Of a stretch of 64,000 nt of DNA, positions 27,404 through 39,600 are shown piece by piece. The first letter of the stretch is position 1. Each line of letters opens with the position of its first letter. The position numbers and the translations under genes are program-made. Under the pieces are notes generated by a model. It searched no databases, was not told the DNA's origin, and worked only from the letters and a program-made list of their open reading frames with translations. Source of the DNA: Metapseudomonas boanensis (lineage in GTDB: Bacteria; Pseudomonadota; Gammaproteobacteria; Pseudomonadales; Pseudomonadaceae); contig NZ_JAGTIS010000014.1 of the NCBI RefSeq assembly GCF_018704125.1, positions 1 to 64,000 of the forward strand, given 5' to 3'.

Positions 27404-30040
27404 ATGGCGGAAATCGATGCGCGCTTACGCGAAGACGTTCATCTGCTGGGCGAACTGCTTGGCGACACGATCAGAGCCCAGTTGGGCGATGCCTTCTTCG
27501 ACAAGATAGAACGCATCCGCAAGGGCGCGAAGGCGGCGCGCCAGGGCTCCGAGGATGGCCAGCGCCAACTCAACGACACCCTCGATGGGCTGACCGAGGC
27601 CGAGCTGCTGCCGGTAGCCCGCGCCTTCAACCAGTTCCTCAACCTTGCCAATATCGCCGAGCAATACCACCGCATCCGCCGCCGCGATCCGGAGGAGGCC
27701 TCCCCCTTCGAGGATCGCGTGCTCGGCGAGCTGCTGCAGCGGCTCCTTGCCAATGGTCATGGCCCTGAGCAACTGGCCCGGCAGCTGGGGCGGCTGGATA
27801 TCGAGCTCGTGCTGACCGCGCACCCCACCGAAGTGGCGCGGCGTACCTTGATCCAGAAGTACGACGCCATGGCTGCCCAACTTGCCGCGCAGGACCACGA
27901 CGACCTCAGCACCAGCGAGCGCGGGCGGGTTCGTCAGCGCCTTCTGCGGCTGATTGCCGGGGCTTGGCACACCGAGGAGATCCGCCGTAGCCGCCCCAGC
28001 CCGGTGGATGAGGCGAAGTGGGGCTTCGCGGTGATCGAGCATTCGCTGTGGGAGGCGCTGCCGAATGTCCTGCGCCACGTGGACGAAACCCTTTATGCGG
28101 CAACCGGTCTGCACTTGCCGTTGAGCGCCGCGCCGCTGCGCTTCGCCTCCTGGATGGGCGGCGATCGCGATGGCAACCCGAATGTCACGGCGGCTGTCAG
28201 TCGTCAGGTGCTGCTGCTGGCCCGCTGGATGGCTGCAGACCTTTATCTGCGCGATGTCGACTACCTCGCTGCAGAGCTCTCCATGCAGCAGGCCAGCGAC
28301 GAGATGCGCGTGCGCGTGGGCGTCCATCCGGAGCCCTACCGGGCGCTGCTCAAGCATCTCCGCGAGCGCCTGCGTGCCACCCGCGCCTGGGCCGAGGCAG
28401 CGCTGGAGTGCGAGATTGCACCCGGCCCCGAGGTGCTGCAGGACAACCAGCAACTGCTGGAGCCGCTGGAGCTCTGCTATCACTCGCTGCATAGCTGTGG
28501 CATGGGCGTGATTGCCGATGGTGCGCTGCTGGACTGCATCCGGCGTGCATCGGCCTTTGGCCTGTTCCTGGTGCGCCTGGATATCCGCCAGGACGCGGGT
28601 CGGCATGCCGCTGCAATGAGCGAGATCACCGATTACCTGGGCCTGGGTGCCTATGCGGACTGGGATGAAGACACCCGGTTGGCCTTCCTGCAGCGTGAAC
28701 TGGACTGCCGCCGACCGCTCCTCCCTGCGCACTACCGGCCCTCGGCGGACACCGCTGAAGTACTGGCGACCTGTCGCGTTGTGGCGGGTGCGCCGGCGGC
28801 CTCGCTCGGCTCCTACGTGATTTCCATGGCTGGCCAACCCTCGGACGTGCTGGCGGTACAACTGCTGCTCAAGGAAGCCGGGTTGCAACGGGCTATTCAT
28901 GTGGTGCCACTCTTTGAAACCCTGGCTGACCTGGACAACGCCGGTCCTGCCATCGACCGGTTGCTCGGCCTGCCCGGTTACCGCGCCCGGCTGCACGGCC
29001 CGCAGGAAGTGATGGTCGGCTATTCCGATTCGGCCAAGGACGCAGGTACTACGGCTGCGGCCTGGGCGCAGTACCGGGCCCAGGAAGCGCTGGTGGACGT
29101 GTGCCGACGGCACCAGGTCGAACTCCTGCTGTTCCACGGCCGCGGTGGCACCGTGGGGCGCGGCGGCGGCCCTGCCCATGCGGCAATCCTGTCGCAACCG
29201 CCGGGGTCGGTAGCAGGGCGTTTCCGCACCACCGAGCAGGGCGAGATGATCCGCTTCAAGTTCGGCCTGCCCGGCATTGCCGAACAAAATCTGAACCTCT
29301 ACCTGGCTGCAGTGCTGGAAGCCACCTTGCAGCCCCCGCCTGAACCCGAGCCCGCCTGGCGCGCGGCCATGGACCGCCTGGCCAATGACGGTTTGGCGGG
29401 GTACCGCGCGATAGTCCGAGAGCACCCTCAGTTCGTCGAGTACTTCCGCCAAGCCACGCCGGAACAGGAGCTGGGGCGGCTGCCGCTGGGCAGCCGCCCG
29501 GCCAAGCGCCGCGCAGGTGGCGTGGAGAGCCTGCGGGCGATCCCCTGGATATTTGCCTGGACCCAGATGCGCCTGATGTTGCCAGCCTGGCTCGGCTGGG
29601 AAGCTGCGCTCGCCAACGCACAGCAGCGTGGCGAGGGCGAGCTGCTGGCGCGCATGCGCGAGCGCTGGCCGTTCTTCGCTACCCGCATCGACATGCTGGA
29701 GATGGTCCTGGCCAAGGCAGATTTGGCAATTGCCGAGCTTTACGACGAAAGACTGGTCGAAACGGGGTTGCGTCCGCTGGGTGCGCATTTGCGCGACCTA
29801 TTGTCGCAGGCTTGTGCATCGGTACTGGCTCTGACCGGTCAGTCCGAGCTGCTTGCACAGAGCCCCGAGACCCGGGAGGCGATCAGCGTGCGCAACACCT
29901 ACCTGGACCCCCTGCACCTGCTCCAGGCGGAGCTCCTGGCCCGTTCCAGACGTTGCGAGACCCATGCCGAAGGGCCGCTCGAACAGGCCTTGCTGGTGAG
30001 TGTCGCGGGCATTGCAGCAGGGCTCCGAAACACCGGTTGA
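27404..30040 (+). CDS. ppc: Phosphoenolpyruvate carboxylase
   Basis: An 878-residue enzyme that carboxylates phosphoenolpyruvate with bicarbonate to oxaloacetate, refilling the TCA cycle. The catalytic histidine is His140 in [11 protein letters not shown]. The substrate-binding [10 protein letters not shown] lies near residue 540 and the glycine-rich loop [12 protein letters not shown] near 585. The protein ends in NTG, as bacterial PEP carboxylases do. The length is typical. Confidence 0.97.
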   Translation: MAEIDARLREDVHLLGELLGDTIRAQLGDAFFDKIERIRKGAKAARQGSEDGQRQLNDTLDGLTEAELLPVARAFNQFLNLANIAEQYHRIRRRDPEEASPFEDRVLGELLQRLLANGHGPEQLARQLGRLDIELVLTAHPTEVARRTLIQKYDAMAAQLAAQDHDDLSTSERGRVRQRLLRLIAGAWHTEEIRRSRPSPVDEAKWGFAVIEHSLWEALPNVLRHVDETLYAATGLHLPLSAAPLRFASWMGGDRDGNPNVTAAVSRQVLLLARWMAADLYLRDVDYLAAELSMQQASDEMRVRVGVHPEPYRALLKHLRERLRATRAWAEAALECEIAPGPEVLQDNQQLLEPLELCYHSLHSCGMGVIADGALLDCIRRASAFGLFLVRLDIRQDAGRHAAAMSEITDYLGLGAYADWDEDTRLAFLQRELDCRRPLLPAHYRPSADTAEVLATCRVVAGAPAASLGSYVISMAGQPSDVLAVQLLLKEAGLQRAIHVVPLFETLADLDNAGPAIDRLLGLPGYRARLHGPQEVMVGYSDSAKDAGTTAAAWAQYRAQEALVDVCRRHQVELLLFHGRGGTVGRGGGPAHAAILSQPPGSVAGRFRTTEQGEMIRFKFGLPGIAEQNLNLYLAAVLEATLQPPPEPEPAWRAAMDRLANDGLAGYRAIVREHPQFVEYFRQATPEQELGRLPLGSRPAKRRAGGVESLRAIPWIFAWTQMRLMLPAWLGWEAALANAQQRGEGELLARMRERWPFFATRIDMLEMVLAKADLAIAELYDERLVETGLRPLGAHLRDLLSQACASVLALTGQSELLAQSPETREAISVRNTYLDPLHLLQAELLARSRRCETHAEGPLEQALLVSVAGIAAGLRNTG

Positions 30041-30156
30041 GGCCCGATTTGCTCCAACTTTCGGCGTCTTGTGCGCTATAGGGGTGCTGTGTATCTTGAA
30101 CGTCCTTTTGGCCGTTCAGCGACGCCGAAGACCCTATTCTGAGATTGGCCCCATGA

Positions 30157-30849
<693 letters not shown>

Positions 30850-30867
30850 GTCACTGCCCGGATCTGA

Positions 30868-30893
30868 CCAACGGCCCGCTTGCGGGCCGTTGG
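30868..30893. terminator. Perfect 12-bp hairpin after adk
   Basis: CCAACGGCCCGC-TT-GCGGGCCGTTGG starts 19 bases after the adk stop. Only a short T-run (GTTTAT) follows, so termination may be partial, with read-through into tsaB. A TATAAT box at 30898-30903 could belong to a tsaB promoter, but no convincing -35 box precedes it. Confidence 0.65.
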
Positions 30894-30934
30894 CGTTTAT
30901 AATGCCGGCCTTTTTCCTTGCCCTGGATACCTCG

Positions 30935-31615
30935 ATGACCACATTGCTGGCCCTGGATACTGCCACCGAAGCCTGCTCCGTTGCCCTGCTGCATGACGGC
31001 AAGGTGCTCAGCCATTACGAGGTGATCCCGCGCCTGCACGCCCAACGCCTGTTGCCGATGGTCCAGACCCTGCTGGCTGAGGCCGGAGTGCCCTTGTCGT
31101 CGCTGGACGCCATCGCGTTTGGTCGCGGGCCGGGCGCCTTCACCGGAGTGCGGATTGCCATCGGCGTCGTCCAGGGCCTGGCGTTTGCGCTGGAGCGGCC
31201 AGTGCTGCCAATTTCCGATCTGGCCGTGCTGGCCCAGCGCGCGCATCGCGAGCAGGGCGCAACCCAGGTCGCATCTGCCATCGATGCACGCATGGATGAG
31301 GTCTATTGGGGCTGCTATCGGCTCCTGGACGGTGAAATGCGCCTGGCGGGTACAGAAGCGGTACTGCCTCCGGAGCGGGTGACCCTGCCACGCGATGCCA
31401 GTGGCGCCTGGTATGGCGCCGGTACCGGCTGGGGGACGCATGGCGCGCGGATTCCCGTGCAGCCTTATGGCCAATCTCCGGATCTTCTGCCCCATGCCGA
31501 AGACTTGCTGGCTCTGGCCCGCTTCGCCTGGGCGCGGTGTGAAGCGCTACCTGCCGACCAGGCCCAGCCGGTCTACCTGCGCGACAATGTCGCCACGCCC
31601 AAGGCACCGAAGTAG
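30935..31615 (+). CDS. tsaB: tRNA t6A37 threonylcarbamoyltransferase complex subunit TsaB
   Basis: A 226-residue ASKHA-fold protein that scaffolds TsaD and TsaE in making N6-threonylcarbamoyladenosine at tRNA position 37. It begins MTTLLALDTATEACSVAL, with the family motif RGPGAFTGVRIAIGV near residue 65. An upstream in-frame extension to 30890 gives a poorer N-terminus. This modification is the substrate for TcdA, encoded further along at 57604. Confidence 0.95.
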   Translation: MTTLLALDTATEACSVALLHDGKVLSHYEVIPRLHAQRLLPMVQTLLAEAGVPLSSLDAIAFGRGPGAFTGVRIAIGVVQGLAFALERPVLPISDLAVLAQRAHREQGATQVASAIDARMDEVYWGCYRLLDGEMRLAGTEAVLPPERVTLPRDASGAWYGAGTGWGTHGARIPVQPYGQSPDLLPHAEDLLALARFAWARCEALPADQAQPVYLRDNVATPKAPK

Positions 31616-31716
31616 GATCCGTCCATCGGCCGACCGCTTCGATTGCCAAGCCCGGGTCGGGCGACTAGAGTCCACACGCGCCTGTTCGAATTGCTTGTAC
31701 TGCTGAGCTGCTACTG

Positions 31717-32058
31717 ATGCGTATCGATGGCTTCACCTCTTCCTACCCGCTGGAACGCAGCCCTCGCCAAGGCAGTGCAGTCACGCCTTTTCGCGAGGTC
31801 AAGCGTGAACAGGAAGCCCGCCACGAGCAGCCGCCAGCAGCGTCTTCCAGCCAGGTTTACGAACCGGCTGCGCAGTTGCGCCGGGTCCAGGCCGGCAATG
31901 CCGCAGGGGAAAGTCTGCCAGTGCGGGCACAAGACCTTGCCCAGCAGCGAGCGGTGAGCAGCCGGGCCGCCCAGGCCATTGCCAGCTATAGCTCCACCGC
32001 CCGTTTCTCCTCTGAAGCCGACGCAACCGAAGTCCTCGGACTCGATCTCTACGCCTGA
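31717..32058 (+). CDS. Small, probably disordered hypothetical protein
   Basis: A 113-residue protein rich in Ala, Gln, Arg and Ser (MRIDGFTSSYPLERSPRQGS...), with no hydrophobic segment and few predicted structured regions. Its TGA overlaps the start of the DUF72 gene (TGATG), which supports it being translated. It resembles small proteins conserved beside tsaB in pseudomonads, but I cannot assign a function. Confidence 0.7.
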   Translation: MRIDGFTSSYPLERSPRQGSAVTPFREVKREQEARHEQPPAASSSQVYEPAAQLRRVQAGNAAGESLPVRAQDLAQQRAVSSRAAQAIASYSSTARFSSEADATEVLGLDLYA

Positions 32059-32912
32059 TGCTGCCTTATTTCCTCGGCTGCCCGTCCTGGAACGAGCCAG
32101 CCTGGCGCGGCACTTTCTATCCTGCTGATCTGCGGCCAGCTGAAACTCTCGGTCATTATTCGCAGGTGTTCAATGCAGTGGAAGGCAACACCACCTTCTA
32201 TGCGCGGCCTTCCGCCGAGACTCTGCAGCGCTGGGCCCAGACCATGCCGGAGGGATTCCGCTTCTGCGCCAAGCTGCCTCGCGACATCAGCCACGAAGGT
32301 GACCTGCGGGAGCAGTTCGTGGCGACTGAAACCTTCCTCAAGTTGCTGGCTCCGCTCGGCAAGCGGGTGGCCCCGCTATGGCTGCAGTTGCCGGCGACCT
32401 TTGGCCCCGCAAGGTTGGTCGAATTGGCCGCCTGGCTGGATGAGTTCGGTGACCTGCCGATTGCCGTGGAGGTCAGAAACCAGGCGTTCTTCGACAAAGG
32501 TGACGCCGAACGAGCGCTCAACCGCTTGCTGCATGAACGTGCCGTCGAGCGCATTTGTCTGGATTCCCGGGCCTTGTTCAGTTGCCAGTCGCAGCATTCG
32601 GCCGTACTTCACGCACAATCGAAGAAACCGCGTATCCCGGTGCGTCCCGCAGCCTTCAGCAGCAGTCCGCAGGTGCGATTCATCGGTGGGCCGGATCTGG
32701 ACTCCAACCAGCCGTTTCTCGAACCCTGGCTGGACAAGGTGGCAGCCTGGATCGAGCAGGGGCTTACGCCTTGCATGTTCCTGCATACGCCGGACAACCA
32801 CCTGGCGGCCGCCCAGGCGTTGCGTTTCCATGAAGGGTTGAGCCAGCGCCTGCCCGGATTGCCGGCATTGACCCTGCCGCAACCTCAGGTCGAGCAGTTG
32901 GGCCTGCTCTGA
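32058..32912 (+). CDS. DUF72 family protein (YecE-like TIM barrel)
   Basis: A 284-residue DUF72 protein. It starts FLGCPSWNEPAWRGTFYP and has the conserved FNAVEGNTTFYARPSAET segment and AVEVRNQAFF. It is predicted to be a TIM-barrel enzyme of unknown reaction. The start overlaps the stop of the small upstream gene by one base. Confidence 0.88.
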   Translation: MLPYFLGCPSWNEPAWRGTFYPADLRPAETLGHYSQVFNAVEGNTTFYARPSAETLQRWAQTMPEGFRFCAKLPRDISHEGDLREQFVATETFLKLLAPLGKRVAPLWLQLPATFGPARLVELAAWLDEFGDLPIAVEVRNQAFFDKGDAERALNRLLHERAVERICLDSRALFSCQSQHSAVLHAQSKKPRIPVRPAAFSSSPQVRFIGGPDLDSNQPFLEPWLDKVAAWIEQGLTPCMFLHTPDNHLAAAQALRFHEGLSQRLPGLPALTLPQPQVEQLGLL

Positions 32913-32950
32913 ACTAGGCTGTCCGGCTCAGCCTCCAGAGGAGTAAGCCC

Positions 32951-33781
32951 ATGACCACCCAGGCGCAACGTGGTGATAGCTTTGCCGCCCTGCACCGCAC
33001 TCCCGGCCTGTTTGTCCTGCCCAACCCTTGGGACGCGGGTTCGGCGAAGATGCTCGCTCATCTCGGATTCCCAGCACTGGCCACCACCAGCGCGGGCCTT
33101 GCCTTCTCCTTGGGACGTCGCGATGCAGAAGGGGCAGTCAGCCGCGAAGAAGCTTTGGAAAACGCACGCGCCATTGTCGACGCCACGCCGCTGCCGGTGG
33201 CGGCAGACCTGGAGAACGGCTACGGCGACCGCCCGGAGGATTGCGCCGAAACCATCCGGTTGGCTGCCAAGGCAGGGCTGGTCGGCGGCTCCATCGAAGA
33301 CGCGACCGGGCGAGCGGCCGATCCCATCTACCCCATGGAGCTGGCGGTAGAACGCATCCGTGCCGCGGTCGAGGCGTCTCGCAGTTTGGGTTTTAGCTTC
33401 ACCCTAGCGGCGCGGGCAGAGAACTTCCTGCACAGCCGCCGCGACCTGGATGACACCATTCGCCGCCTGGTCGCCTATGCCGAGGCCGGTGCCGATGTGC
33501 TGTATGCCCCAGGGCTGACCAGCCGCGAACAGATTGCCGCCGTAGTCCAGGCCGTGGCGCCTCGCCCGGTGAACGTGCTGGTCGGCTCACCAAGCCTGGG
33601 GCTGTCGCTGGATGAGTTGGCCGAACTGGGCGTCAAACGTGTCAGCCTGGGCTCCAACTTTGCCCGGGTAGCCTACGGCGCGTTCTATGCGGCAGCACGT
33701 TCGTTGGCGGAGGAGGGCAGTCTGGTGCTGACCAAGCAGGCCATGCCCTTCGACCGTATCAACGACTTGTTCAAGCCCTGA
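32951..33781 (+). CDS. Isocitrate lyase/PEP-mutase superfamily enzyme
   Basis: A 276-residue TIM-barrel enzyme of the phosphoenolpyruvate mutase/isocitrate lyase superfamily. It shows PNPWDAGSAKML near the start, the substrate-site motif ADLENGYGD and GGSIEDATG. It is much shorter than AceA and lacks the KKCGH catalytic loop of true isocitrate lyases. It is therefore more likely an oxaloacetate- or 2-methylisocitrate-lyase-like or carboxyphosphonate-type enzyme; the substrate is unknown. Confidence 0.85.
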   Translation: MTTQAQRGDSFAALHRTPGLFVLPNPWDAGSAKMLAHLGFPALATTSAGLAFSLGRRDAEGAVSREEALENARAIVDATPLPVAADLENGYGDRPEDCAETIRLAAKAGLVGGSIEDATGRAADPIYPMELAVERIRAAVEASRSLGFSFTLAARAENFLHSRRDLDDTIRRLVAYAEAGADVLYAPGLTSREQIAAVVQAVAPRPVNVLVGSPSLGLSLDELAELGVKRVSLGSNFARVAYGAFYAAARSLAEEGSLVLTKQAMPFDRINDLFKP

Positions 33782-33937
33782 CGCCATTGCAGGCCCGCAG
33801 GATGGGGCGCGCCGTGTAGGTTAAGCAAGGCTATATCCATCGTCCGCAGGTGGATAATTGGCTCGTTGCCTCTCAGGTTCGTCCCGGCTCTGGCAAAATG
33901 CCGCGCCTTTCCCCCGTTTTGATGAGCATGTCGTTGC

Positions 33938-34717
33938 ATGAGTGAAGAGCAGGAAACCGCCAGGGTCCGGGCTGAGGCCCTGGAGCCGGATTTTGCCGAG
34001 CGTATCGAGTCCCTTGCCGCAAGGCTTGGGCTGAACCTGGAGGGCGAGGCGGACTTTGCCTTGCAACTGGGTGGCGACGGGTTGCAGCTCCTGCAGCTGG
34101 GGCCAGACTCCCCGGGCCCAGTACGGGTGGATTTCGTCGAGGGTGCAGCAGCCCATCGCCGCAAGTTCGGCGGTGGAAGCGGGCAGATGATCGCCAAGGC
34201 GGTAGGCGTGCAATCCGGCATTCGACCGCGTGTGCTGGACGCGACGGCCGGGCTGGGGCGCGATGCTTTCGTGCTGGCCAGTCTGGGCTGCGAGATGACC
34301 TTGATCGAACGCCAGCCGCTGATCGCGGCCTTGCTGGAAGATGGCCTGGCCCGTGCTGCCGGTGATCTGGATGTGGCCGCGATTGCCGCGCGTATGCGCC
34401 TGCTTAACGGCAACGCAATCGAATTGATGCGTGGCTGGCAGGGTGAGGCGCCGCAGGTCATCTACCTTGACCCGATGTTCCCGCATCGTGACAAGAGCGC
34501 CCTGGTGAAGAAGGAGATGCGCCTGTTTCGCCCGCTGGTGGGTGACGACCAGGACGCACCAGCGCTGCTGGAAGCGGCCCTGGCCCTGGCCAGCCACCGG
34601 GTCGTGGTGAAGCGGCCGCGCAAGGCGCCGATTATTGCCGGGACAAAGCCGAGTTATGCGCTGGAAGGCAAGTCCAGTCGCTATGACATCTACCCGAAGA
34701 AAAAGCTGGGGGCCTGA
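33938..34717 (+). CDS. rsmJ: 16S rRNA m2G1516 methyltransferase RsmJ
   Basis: A 259-residue SAM-dependent methyltransferase of the RsmJ (YhiQ) family, which N2-methylates G1516 of 16S rRNA. The SAM-binding motif is [17 protein letters not shown], and the catalytic-site motif is [17 protein letters not shown]. The length is normal. It stands as a single gene before the convergent mexL-like repressor. Confidence 0.94.
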   Translation: MSEEQETARVRAEALEPDFAERIESLAARLGLNLEGEADFALQLGGDGLQLLQLGPDSPGPVRVDFVEGAAAHRRKFGGGSGQMIAKAVGVQSGIRPRVLDATAGLGRDAFVLASLGCEMTLIERQPLIAALLEDGLARAAGDLDVAAIAARMRLLNGNAIELMRGWQGEAPQVIYLDPMFPHRDKSALVKKEMRLFRPLVGDDQDAPALLEAALALASHRVVVKRPRKAPIIAGTKPSYALEGKSSRYDIYPKKKLGA

Positions 34718-34783
34718 ACCAATGCCGGCGACCTGCCGTGCCTGGCGACACGGTAGGTCGCAGAACCGCTCTGCTTCCAGCTC

Positions 34784-35419
34784 TCAGGGCCGATAAGCCC
34801 GCATGAACAGCTCCACCACCTCCCGCACGTGCTGTTCAGCTTCCGCTCCCTCCAGGGGAGGGTTGCAGCCGATCAACAGCCGGAAGTTATGCCCGCCCTT
34901 GATCAGGGAAAAGAAATGCTCGGCGGCGTGCAGTGGATTTTCGATGGCCAGCTTGCCCGCCTGCTGCGCCTGGCTCAGCAGCCCGGTCATTTCCTGCAGC
35001 ACCTGCTGTGGTCCGGCTTCATAGAACATCCGCGAGAGTTTCGGGTCCTGTGTCGCCATCGCCACCATCACCCGATGCAGCTCGATTGACTCGCGACTGT
35101 TGATCAGCGCATGGAAGCTGCGACCGATGGTCAGCAGGACCTTCTCGATGCTGACGTCCGCTGGTAGCTCGAACAGCAGCTCAGGCAGCTGCTCCTCGCA
35201 TTTGGCCTTCACCGCCGCGGAAAACAAGGTCTCCTTGTCGGTGAAGTGGCTGTACACCGTCAGCTTGGAAACTCCCGCCTCGGAGGCGATGGCGTCCATG
35301 CTGCTGCCGTCGTAGCCCTTGCGCAGAAACAGGTTCTTCGCGGCCTCGAGGATCGCTTTGCGCTTTGCCGGATCTTTGGGGCGGCCGGGGCCGCTGGTCG
35401 GAAACGAATTGTCAGACAT
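34784..35419 (-). CDS. mexL: TetR-family repressor of the MexJK pump, MexL
   Basis: A 211-residue TetR-type repressor. The helix-turn-helix spans about residues 20-66 (AILEAAKNLFLRKGYDG through KLTVYSHFTDKETLF). It is divergent from mexJ across 92 bases, the same arrangement as P. aeruginosa mexL-mexJK, where MexL represses the pump and itself. Confidence 0.88.
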   Translation of the reverse strand: MSDNSFPTSGPGRPKDPAKRKAILEAAKNLFLRKGYDGSSMDAIASEAGVSKLTVYSHFTDKETLFSAAVKAKCEEQLPELLFELPADVSIEKVLLTIGRSFHALINSRESIELHRVMVAMATQDPKLSRMFYEAGPQQVLQEMTGLLSQAQQAGKLAIENPLHAAEHFFSLIKGGHNFRLLIGCNPPLEGAEAEQHVREVVELFMRAYRP

Positions 35420-35429
35420 TTCTTCGTAA

Positions 35430-35477
35430 ATACTGGACTGGTGAGTTTGCTATTTTTACTATACCAAGCAGTATAAA
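35430..35477. promoter_or_regulatory. Candidate MexL operator/promoter region between mexL and mexJ
   Basis: The AT-rich divergent gap contains ATACTG at 35430-35435 mirrored by CAGTAT at 35469-35474. A tighter palindrome TATAC-N6-GTATA lies at 35460-35475. A TATAAA -10-like box for mexJ overlaps the right arm. A dimeric TetR protein bound here would block both genes. The exact site is a prediction. Confidence 0.5.
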
Positions 35478-35511
35478 TATTCCAGCTGCTCTTCGCGAAA
35501 GGTCATTCATC

Positions 35512-36615
35512 ATGTTTCGCCATGCGTTGCCCCTCGCTCTGCCTCTTTCCCTTTCCCTCCTGTTGATGGCTTGCGGCAATGGTGAACCCGTCCAACAGGC
35601 AGTACGCCCGGCGATGGTGGTGCAGCCCCTGCCGGCGGCGGATGCGGTCGATACCTTTCCGGGCGAGGTGCGCGCGCGGTATGAGCCGGAGCTGGCGTTC
35701 CGCATTGGCGGCAAAGTAGCGAAACGCCTGGTGGAAGTGGGCGAGCGGGTGAAGAAGGACCAGCCTCTGGCCGAGCTTGACCCGCAGGACGTGCGTTTGC
35801 AGCTCGAGGCGACTCGCGCCCAGGTGGCAGCTGCACAAGCCAACCTCAAGCTGGTGCGTGCCGAGCGTGATCGCTATCGCACCTTGCTGGACCGCAAGCT
35901 GATCAGTGAGTCGCAGTACGACAACGTCGAAAACCAGTACCGTGCCGGCGAGGCGCGGCTGAAGCAGATCAAGGCCGAGTTCAACGTCGCCAGTAATCAG
36001 GCGGGCTACACCGTGCTGCGCGCTTCGGAAAATGGGGTGATCGCCAGCCGCCGTGCCGAGGTCGGGCAAGTCGTTGCTGCCGGACAAACGGTCTTTACGC
36101 TGGCGGTGGAGGGCGAGCGTGAGGTGGTCATCAGCTTGCCCGAACTGGGTATCGATCGTCTCAAGGTTGGCCAGGACGTGGCCGTCGAACTTTGGTCACT
36201 GCCTGGGAAACGCTTCCCGGCCCGAATTCGCGAGCTGTCACCAGCAGCTGACCCGCAGTCGCGCACTTTCGCTGCGCGCGTAGCCTTTGCCCGCGACAAG
36301 GTGCCTGCCGAGTTGGGGCAGAGCGCCCGGGTGTTCATTCGCAGCAAGGGCGAGGTGCCGCTTTCCGTACCGCTTTCTGCGCTGACTGCGGAAGCCGGGC
36401 AGCCTTATGTCTGGGTCGTCGACCCGACGAACTCCACACTCAAACGCCGTCCTGTGCGAGTTGGTGCCTATGGCGAAGACCGCGTCCCGGTACTGGAAGG
36501 GCTGAGCCCTGACGATTGGGTCGTTGCCGCTGGGGTGCAGGTACTGCGTGAGGGCCAGCAGGTCAGGCCGGTGGATCGCGCCAACCGCGCGGTGAAGATG
36601 GTGGCGAAGGAGTAA
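35512..36615 (+). CDS. mexJ: RND efflux periplasmic adaptor MexJ
   Basis: A 367-residue membrane-fusion lipoprotein with a signal ending LLLMAC (Cys21). Paired lipoyl half-motifs flank an alpha-helical hairpin (about 100-165, VAAAQANLKLVRAERDRYRT), followed by beta-barrel and membrane-proximal domains. I chose ATG 35512 because the lipobox follows directly; the frame upstream crosses the promoter region. It bridges the RND pump to an outer-membrane channel. Confidence 0.9.
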   Translation: MFRHALPLALPLSLSLLLMACGNGEPVQQAVRPAMVVQPLPAADAVDTFPGEVRARYEPELAFRIGGKVAKRLVEVGERVKKDQPLAELDPQDVRLQLEATRAQVAAAQANLKLVRAERDRYRTLLDRKLISESQYDNVENQYRAGEARLKQIKAEFNVASNQAGYTVLRASENGVIASRRAEVGQVVAAGQTVFTLAVEGEREVVISLPELGIDRLKVGQDVAVELWSLPGKRFPARIRELSPAADPQSRTFAARVAFARDKVPAELGQSARVFIRSKGEVPLSVPLSALTAEAGQPYVWVVDPTNSTLKRRPVRVGAYGEDRVPVLEGLSPDDWVVAAGVQVLREGQQVRPVDRANRAVKMVAKE

Positions 36616-36621
36616 GCCCCC

Positions 36622-39600
36622 ATGAACTTCAACCTTTCCGCCTGGGCGTTGCAGAACCGCCAGATTGTCCTCTACATCATGCTGTTGCTCGGCATTGTCG
36701 GGGCCATTTCCTACACCAAGCTGGGGCAGAGTGAAGACCCGCCCTTCACCTTCAAGGCCATGGTGGTGCGTACAAACTGGCCGGGGGCGACTGCCGAGGA
36801 GGTGTCGCGCCAGGTCACCGAACGCATCGAGAAAAAACTGATGGAGACCGGCGAGTACGACAGGATCGTTTCCTTCTCTCGTCCGGGCGAGTCGCAGGTG
36901 ACCTTCATTGCCCGTGACTCCATGCGTTCGTCGGAGATCCCCGAACTCTGGTATCAGGTCCGCAAGAAGGTCAGCGATATTCGCCACACGCTGCCGCAAG
37001 GTATCCAGGGGCCTTTCTTCAATGACGAATTCGGCACCACTTTCGGCAACATCTATGCGCTGACCGGCGAAGGCTTCGACTACGCCGTGCTCAAGGACTA
37101 TGCCGACCGCATCCAGCTGCAACTGCAGCGGGTCAAGGACGTCAGCAAGGTGGATCTGCTTGGTCTGCAGGACGAGAAAATCTGGATCGAGCTGTCCAAC
37201 GTCAAGCTGGCGACGCTGGGTCTGCCGCTGGCGGCGGTGCAACAGGCGCTGGATGAGCAGAATGCCGTAAGTTCCGCTGGGTTCTTCGAGACCGCAAGTG
37301 ATCGCGTGCAATTGCGCGTTTCCGGTCGCTTCGAGTCAGTGGCGCAGATTCGTGACTTCCCCATCAGGGTGGGGGACCGGACCTTCCGTATCGGCGACCT
37401 GGCTGAGGTTCATCGCGGCTTCAATGATCCGCCTGCACCGCGCATGCGCTTCATGGGGGAGGATGCCATTGGCTTGGCCGTTTCGATGAAGGCAGGGGGC
37501 GACATCCTGATGCTTGGCGAGGCGCTGGAAGGGGAGTTTGCCCGCCTGCAGGAGACGCTGCCGGTCGGGATGCAGTTGCGCAAGGTCTCGGATCAGCCTG
37601 CAGCGGTGAAGACCGGGGTTGGCGAGTTCGTACGAGTGCTCACTGAGGCTCTGGTCATCGTCCTGCTGGTGAGCTTCTTCTCCCTCGGCCTGCGCACTGG
37701 CCTGGTGGTGGCGCTGTCGATTCCGCTGGTGTTGGCCATGACCTTCGCGGTGATGCACCACTTCGGCATCGGCCTGCACAAGATCTCCCTTGGCGCGCTG
37801 GTGCTGGCACTGGGTCTGCTGGTGGACGACGCGATCATTGCGGTGGAGATGATGGCGATCAAGATGGAGCAAGGGTATGACCGGCTCAAGGCGGCCAGCT
37901 ATGCCTGGAGCAGCACGGCGTTCCCGATGCTCACGGGCACCCTGATCACGGCTGCCGGCTTCCTGCCCATCGCTACTGCCCAGTCCGGAACGGGCGAGTA
38001 CACACGCTCGATCTTCCAGGTGGTGACCATCGCCCTGGTGGTGTCCTGGATCGCCGCCGTGGTGTTCGTGCCGTATCTGGGGGATCGCCTGTTGCCTGAC
38101 CTGGCCAAGCGCCATGCCGCCAAGCATGGCGGCAGCGACAAGGGCCACGATCCCTATGCGACTCCGTTTTATCAGCGGGTCCGGCGGGTGGTGGAGTGGT
38201 GTGTGCGTCGGCGCAAGACGGTGGTCATTCTGACCCTGGCAGCTTTCGTCGCGTCCATCTTCCTCTTCCGCTTCGTGCCTCAGCAGTTCTTCCCGGCTTC
38301 CGGGCGCCTGGAACTGATGGTCGACCTAAAGCTCAGCGAGGGCGCCTCCCTCAGCAATACCGAAGCGGAGGTCAAGCGGCTGGAGCAGTTGCTCAACGAG
38401 CATCCCGGCATCGACAGCTATGTGGCCTACGTGGGGACCGGCTCGCCGCGCTTCTACCTGCCACTGGACCAGCAGCTTCCCGCTGCCAGCTTTGCCCAGT
38501 TCGTGGTGCTGGCAAAAGGCATCGAGGCCCGTGAGGAGGTCCGCAGTTGGCTGATCCAGGTACTCAACGATGAGTTCCCGACTCTGCGCAGTCGTATCTC
38601 TCGCCTCGAAAACGGCCCGCCGGTAGGCTATCCCGTGCAGTTCCGGGTTTCGGGCGAGCATATCGATGAAGTCCGCGCATTGGCTCGCAAAGTCGCCGAC
38701 AAGGTGCGTGAGAACTCCCATGTGGTGAACGTGCACCTGGATTGGGAAGAACCCAGCAAGGTCGTGCGGCTCAACATCGACCAGGACCGTGCCCGCGCCA
38801 TGGGAATCAGCACCGCCGACCTCTCGCGGTTCCTGCAGAGTTCCCTGACTGGTACGCCGGTGAGCTATTTTCGTGAAGATAACGAGCTGATCGAGATCCT
38901 CCTGCGCGGCACCGTCCGCGAGCGCCAGGACTTGGCTCTGCTGCCGAGCCTGGCGGTGCCCACGGACAATGGCCAGAGCGTGCCACTGTCGCAGATTGCG
39001 ACCCTTGAGTACGGCTTCGAAGAAGGCATCATCTGGCACCGTAACCGCTTACCAACCGTGACTGTGCGTGCGGATATCTACGACAAGTCGCTGCCAGCCA
39101 GCCTGGTGAAGCAGATCCTTCCGACACTCGAGCCTATCCGTGCCGAATTGCCGTCTGGCTATCTGCTGGATGTGGGCGGGACCGTCGAAGATTCCAGCCG
39201 CGGGCAGAAATCGGTGAACGCCGGGATGCCGCTGTTCGTCGTGGTGGTCCTGACCCTGCTGATGCTGCAGCTGAAGAGCTTCTCGCGCTCGGTCATGGTG
39301 TTCCTTACCGCGCCACTGGGGCTGATCGGCGTCACCTTGTTCCTGCTGGTGTTCCGCCAGCCGTTCGGGTTTGTCGCCATGCTCGGCACCATCGCCCTGG
39401 CGGGGATGATCATGCGCAACTCGGTGATCCTGGTCGACCAGATCGAGCAGGACATTGCGGCGGGAATGGACCGTTGGAACGCGATCATCGAGGCCACGGT
39501 ACGGCGCTTCCGCCCCATCGTGCTGACCGCCCTGGCGGCGGTGCTGGCGATGATCCCGCTGTCGCGCAGCGTGTTCTTCGGCCCCATGGCGGTGGCCATC

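Noticed and set aside
27425..29788. A 787-codon open frame antisense to ppc.
   Set aside because: Its product is a low-complexity His/Gln/Ala/Gly-rich sequence with no family character. Long antisense frames are expected opposite strongly biased GC-rich genes, and ppc on the other strand is certain.
32951..33781. True isocitrate lyase (aceA).
   Set aside because: The protein is only 276 residues and lacks the KKCGH loop; it belongs to the wider PEP-mutase superfamily.
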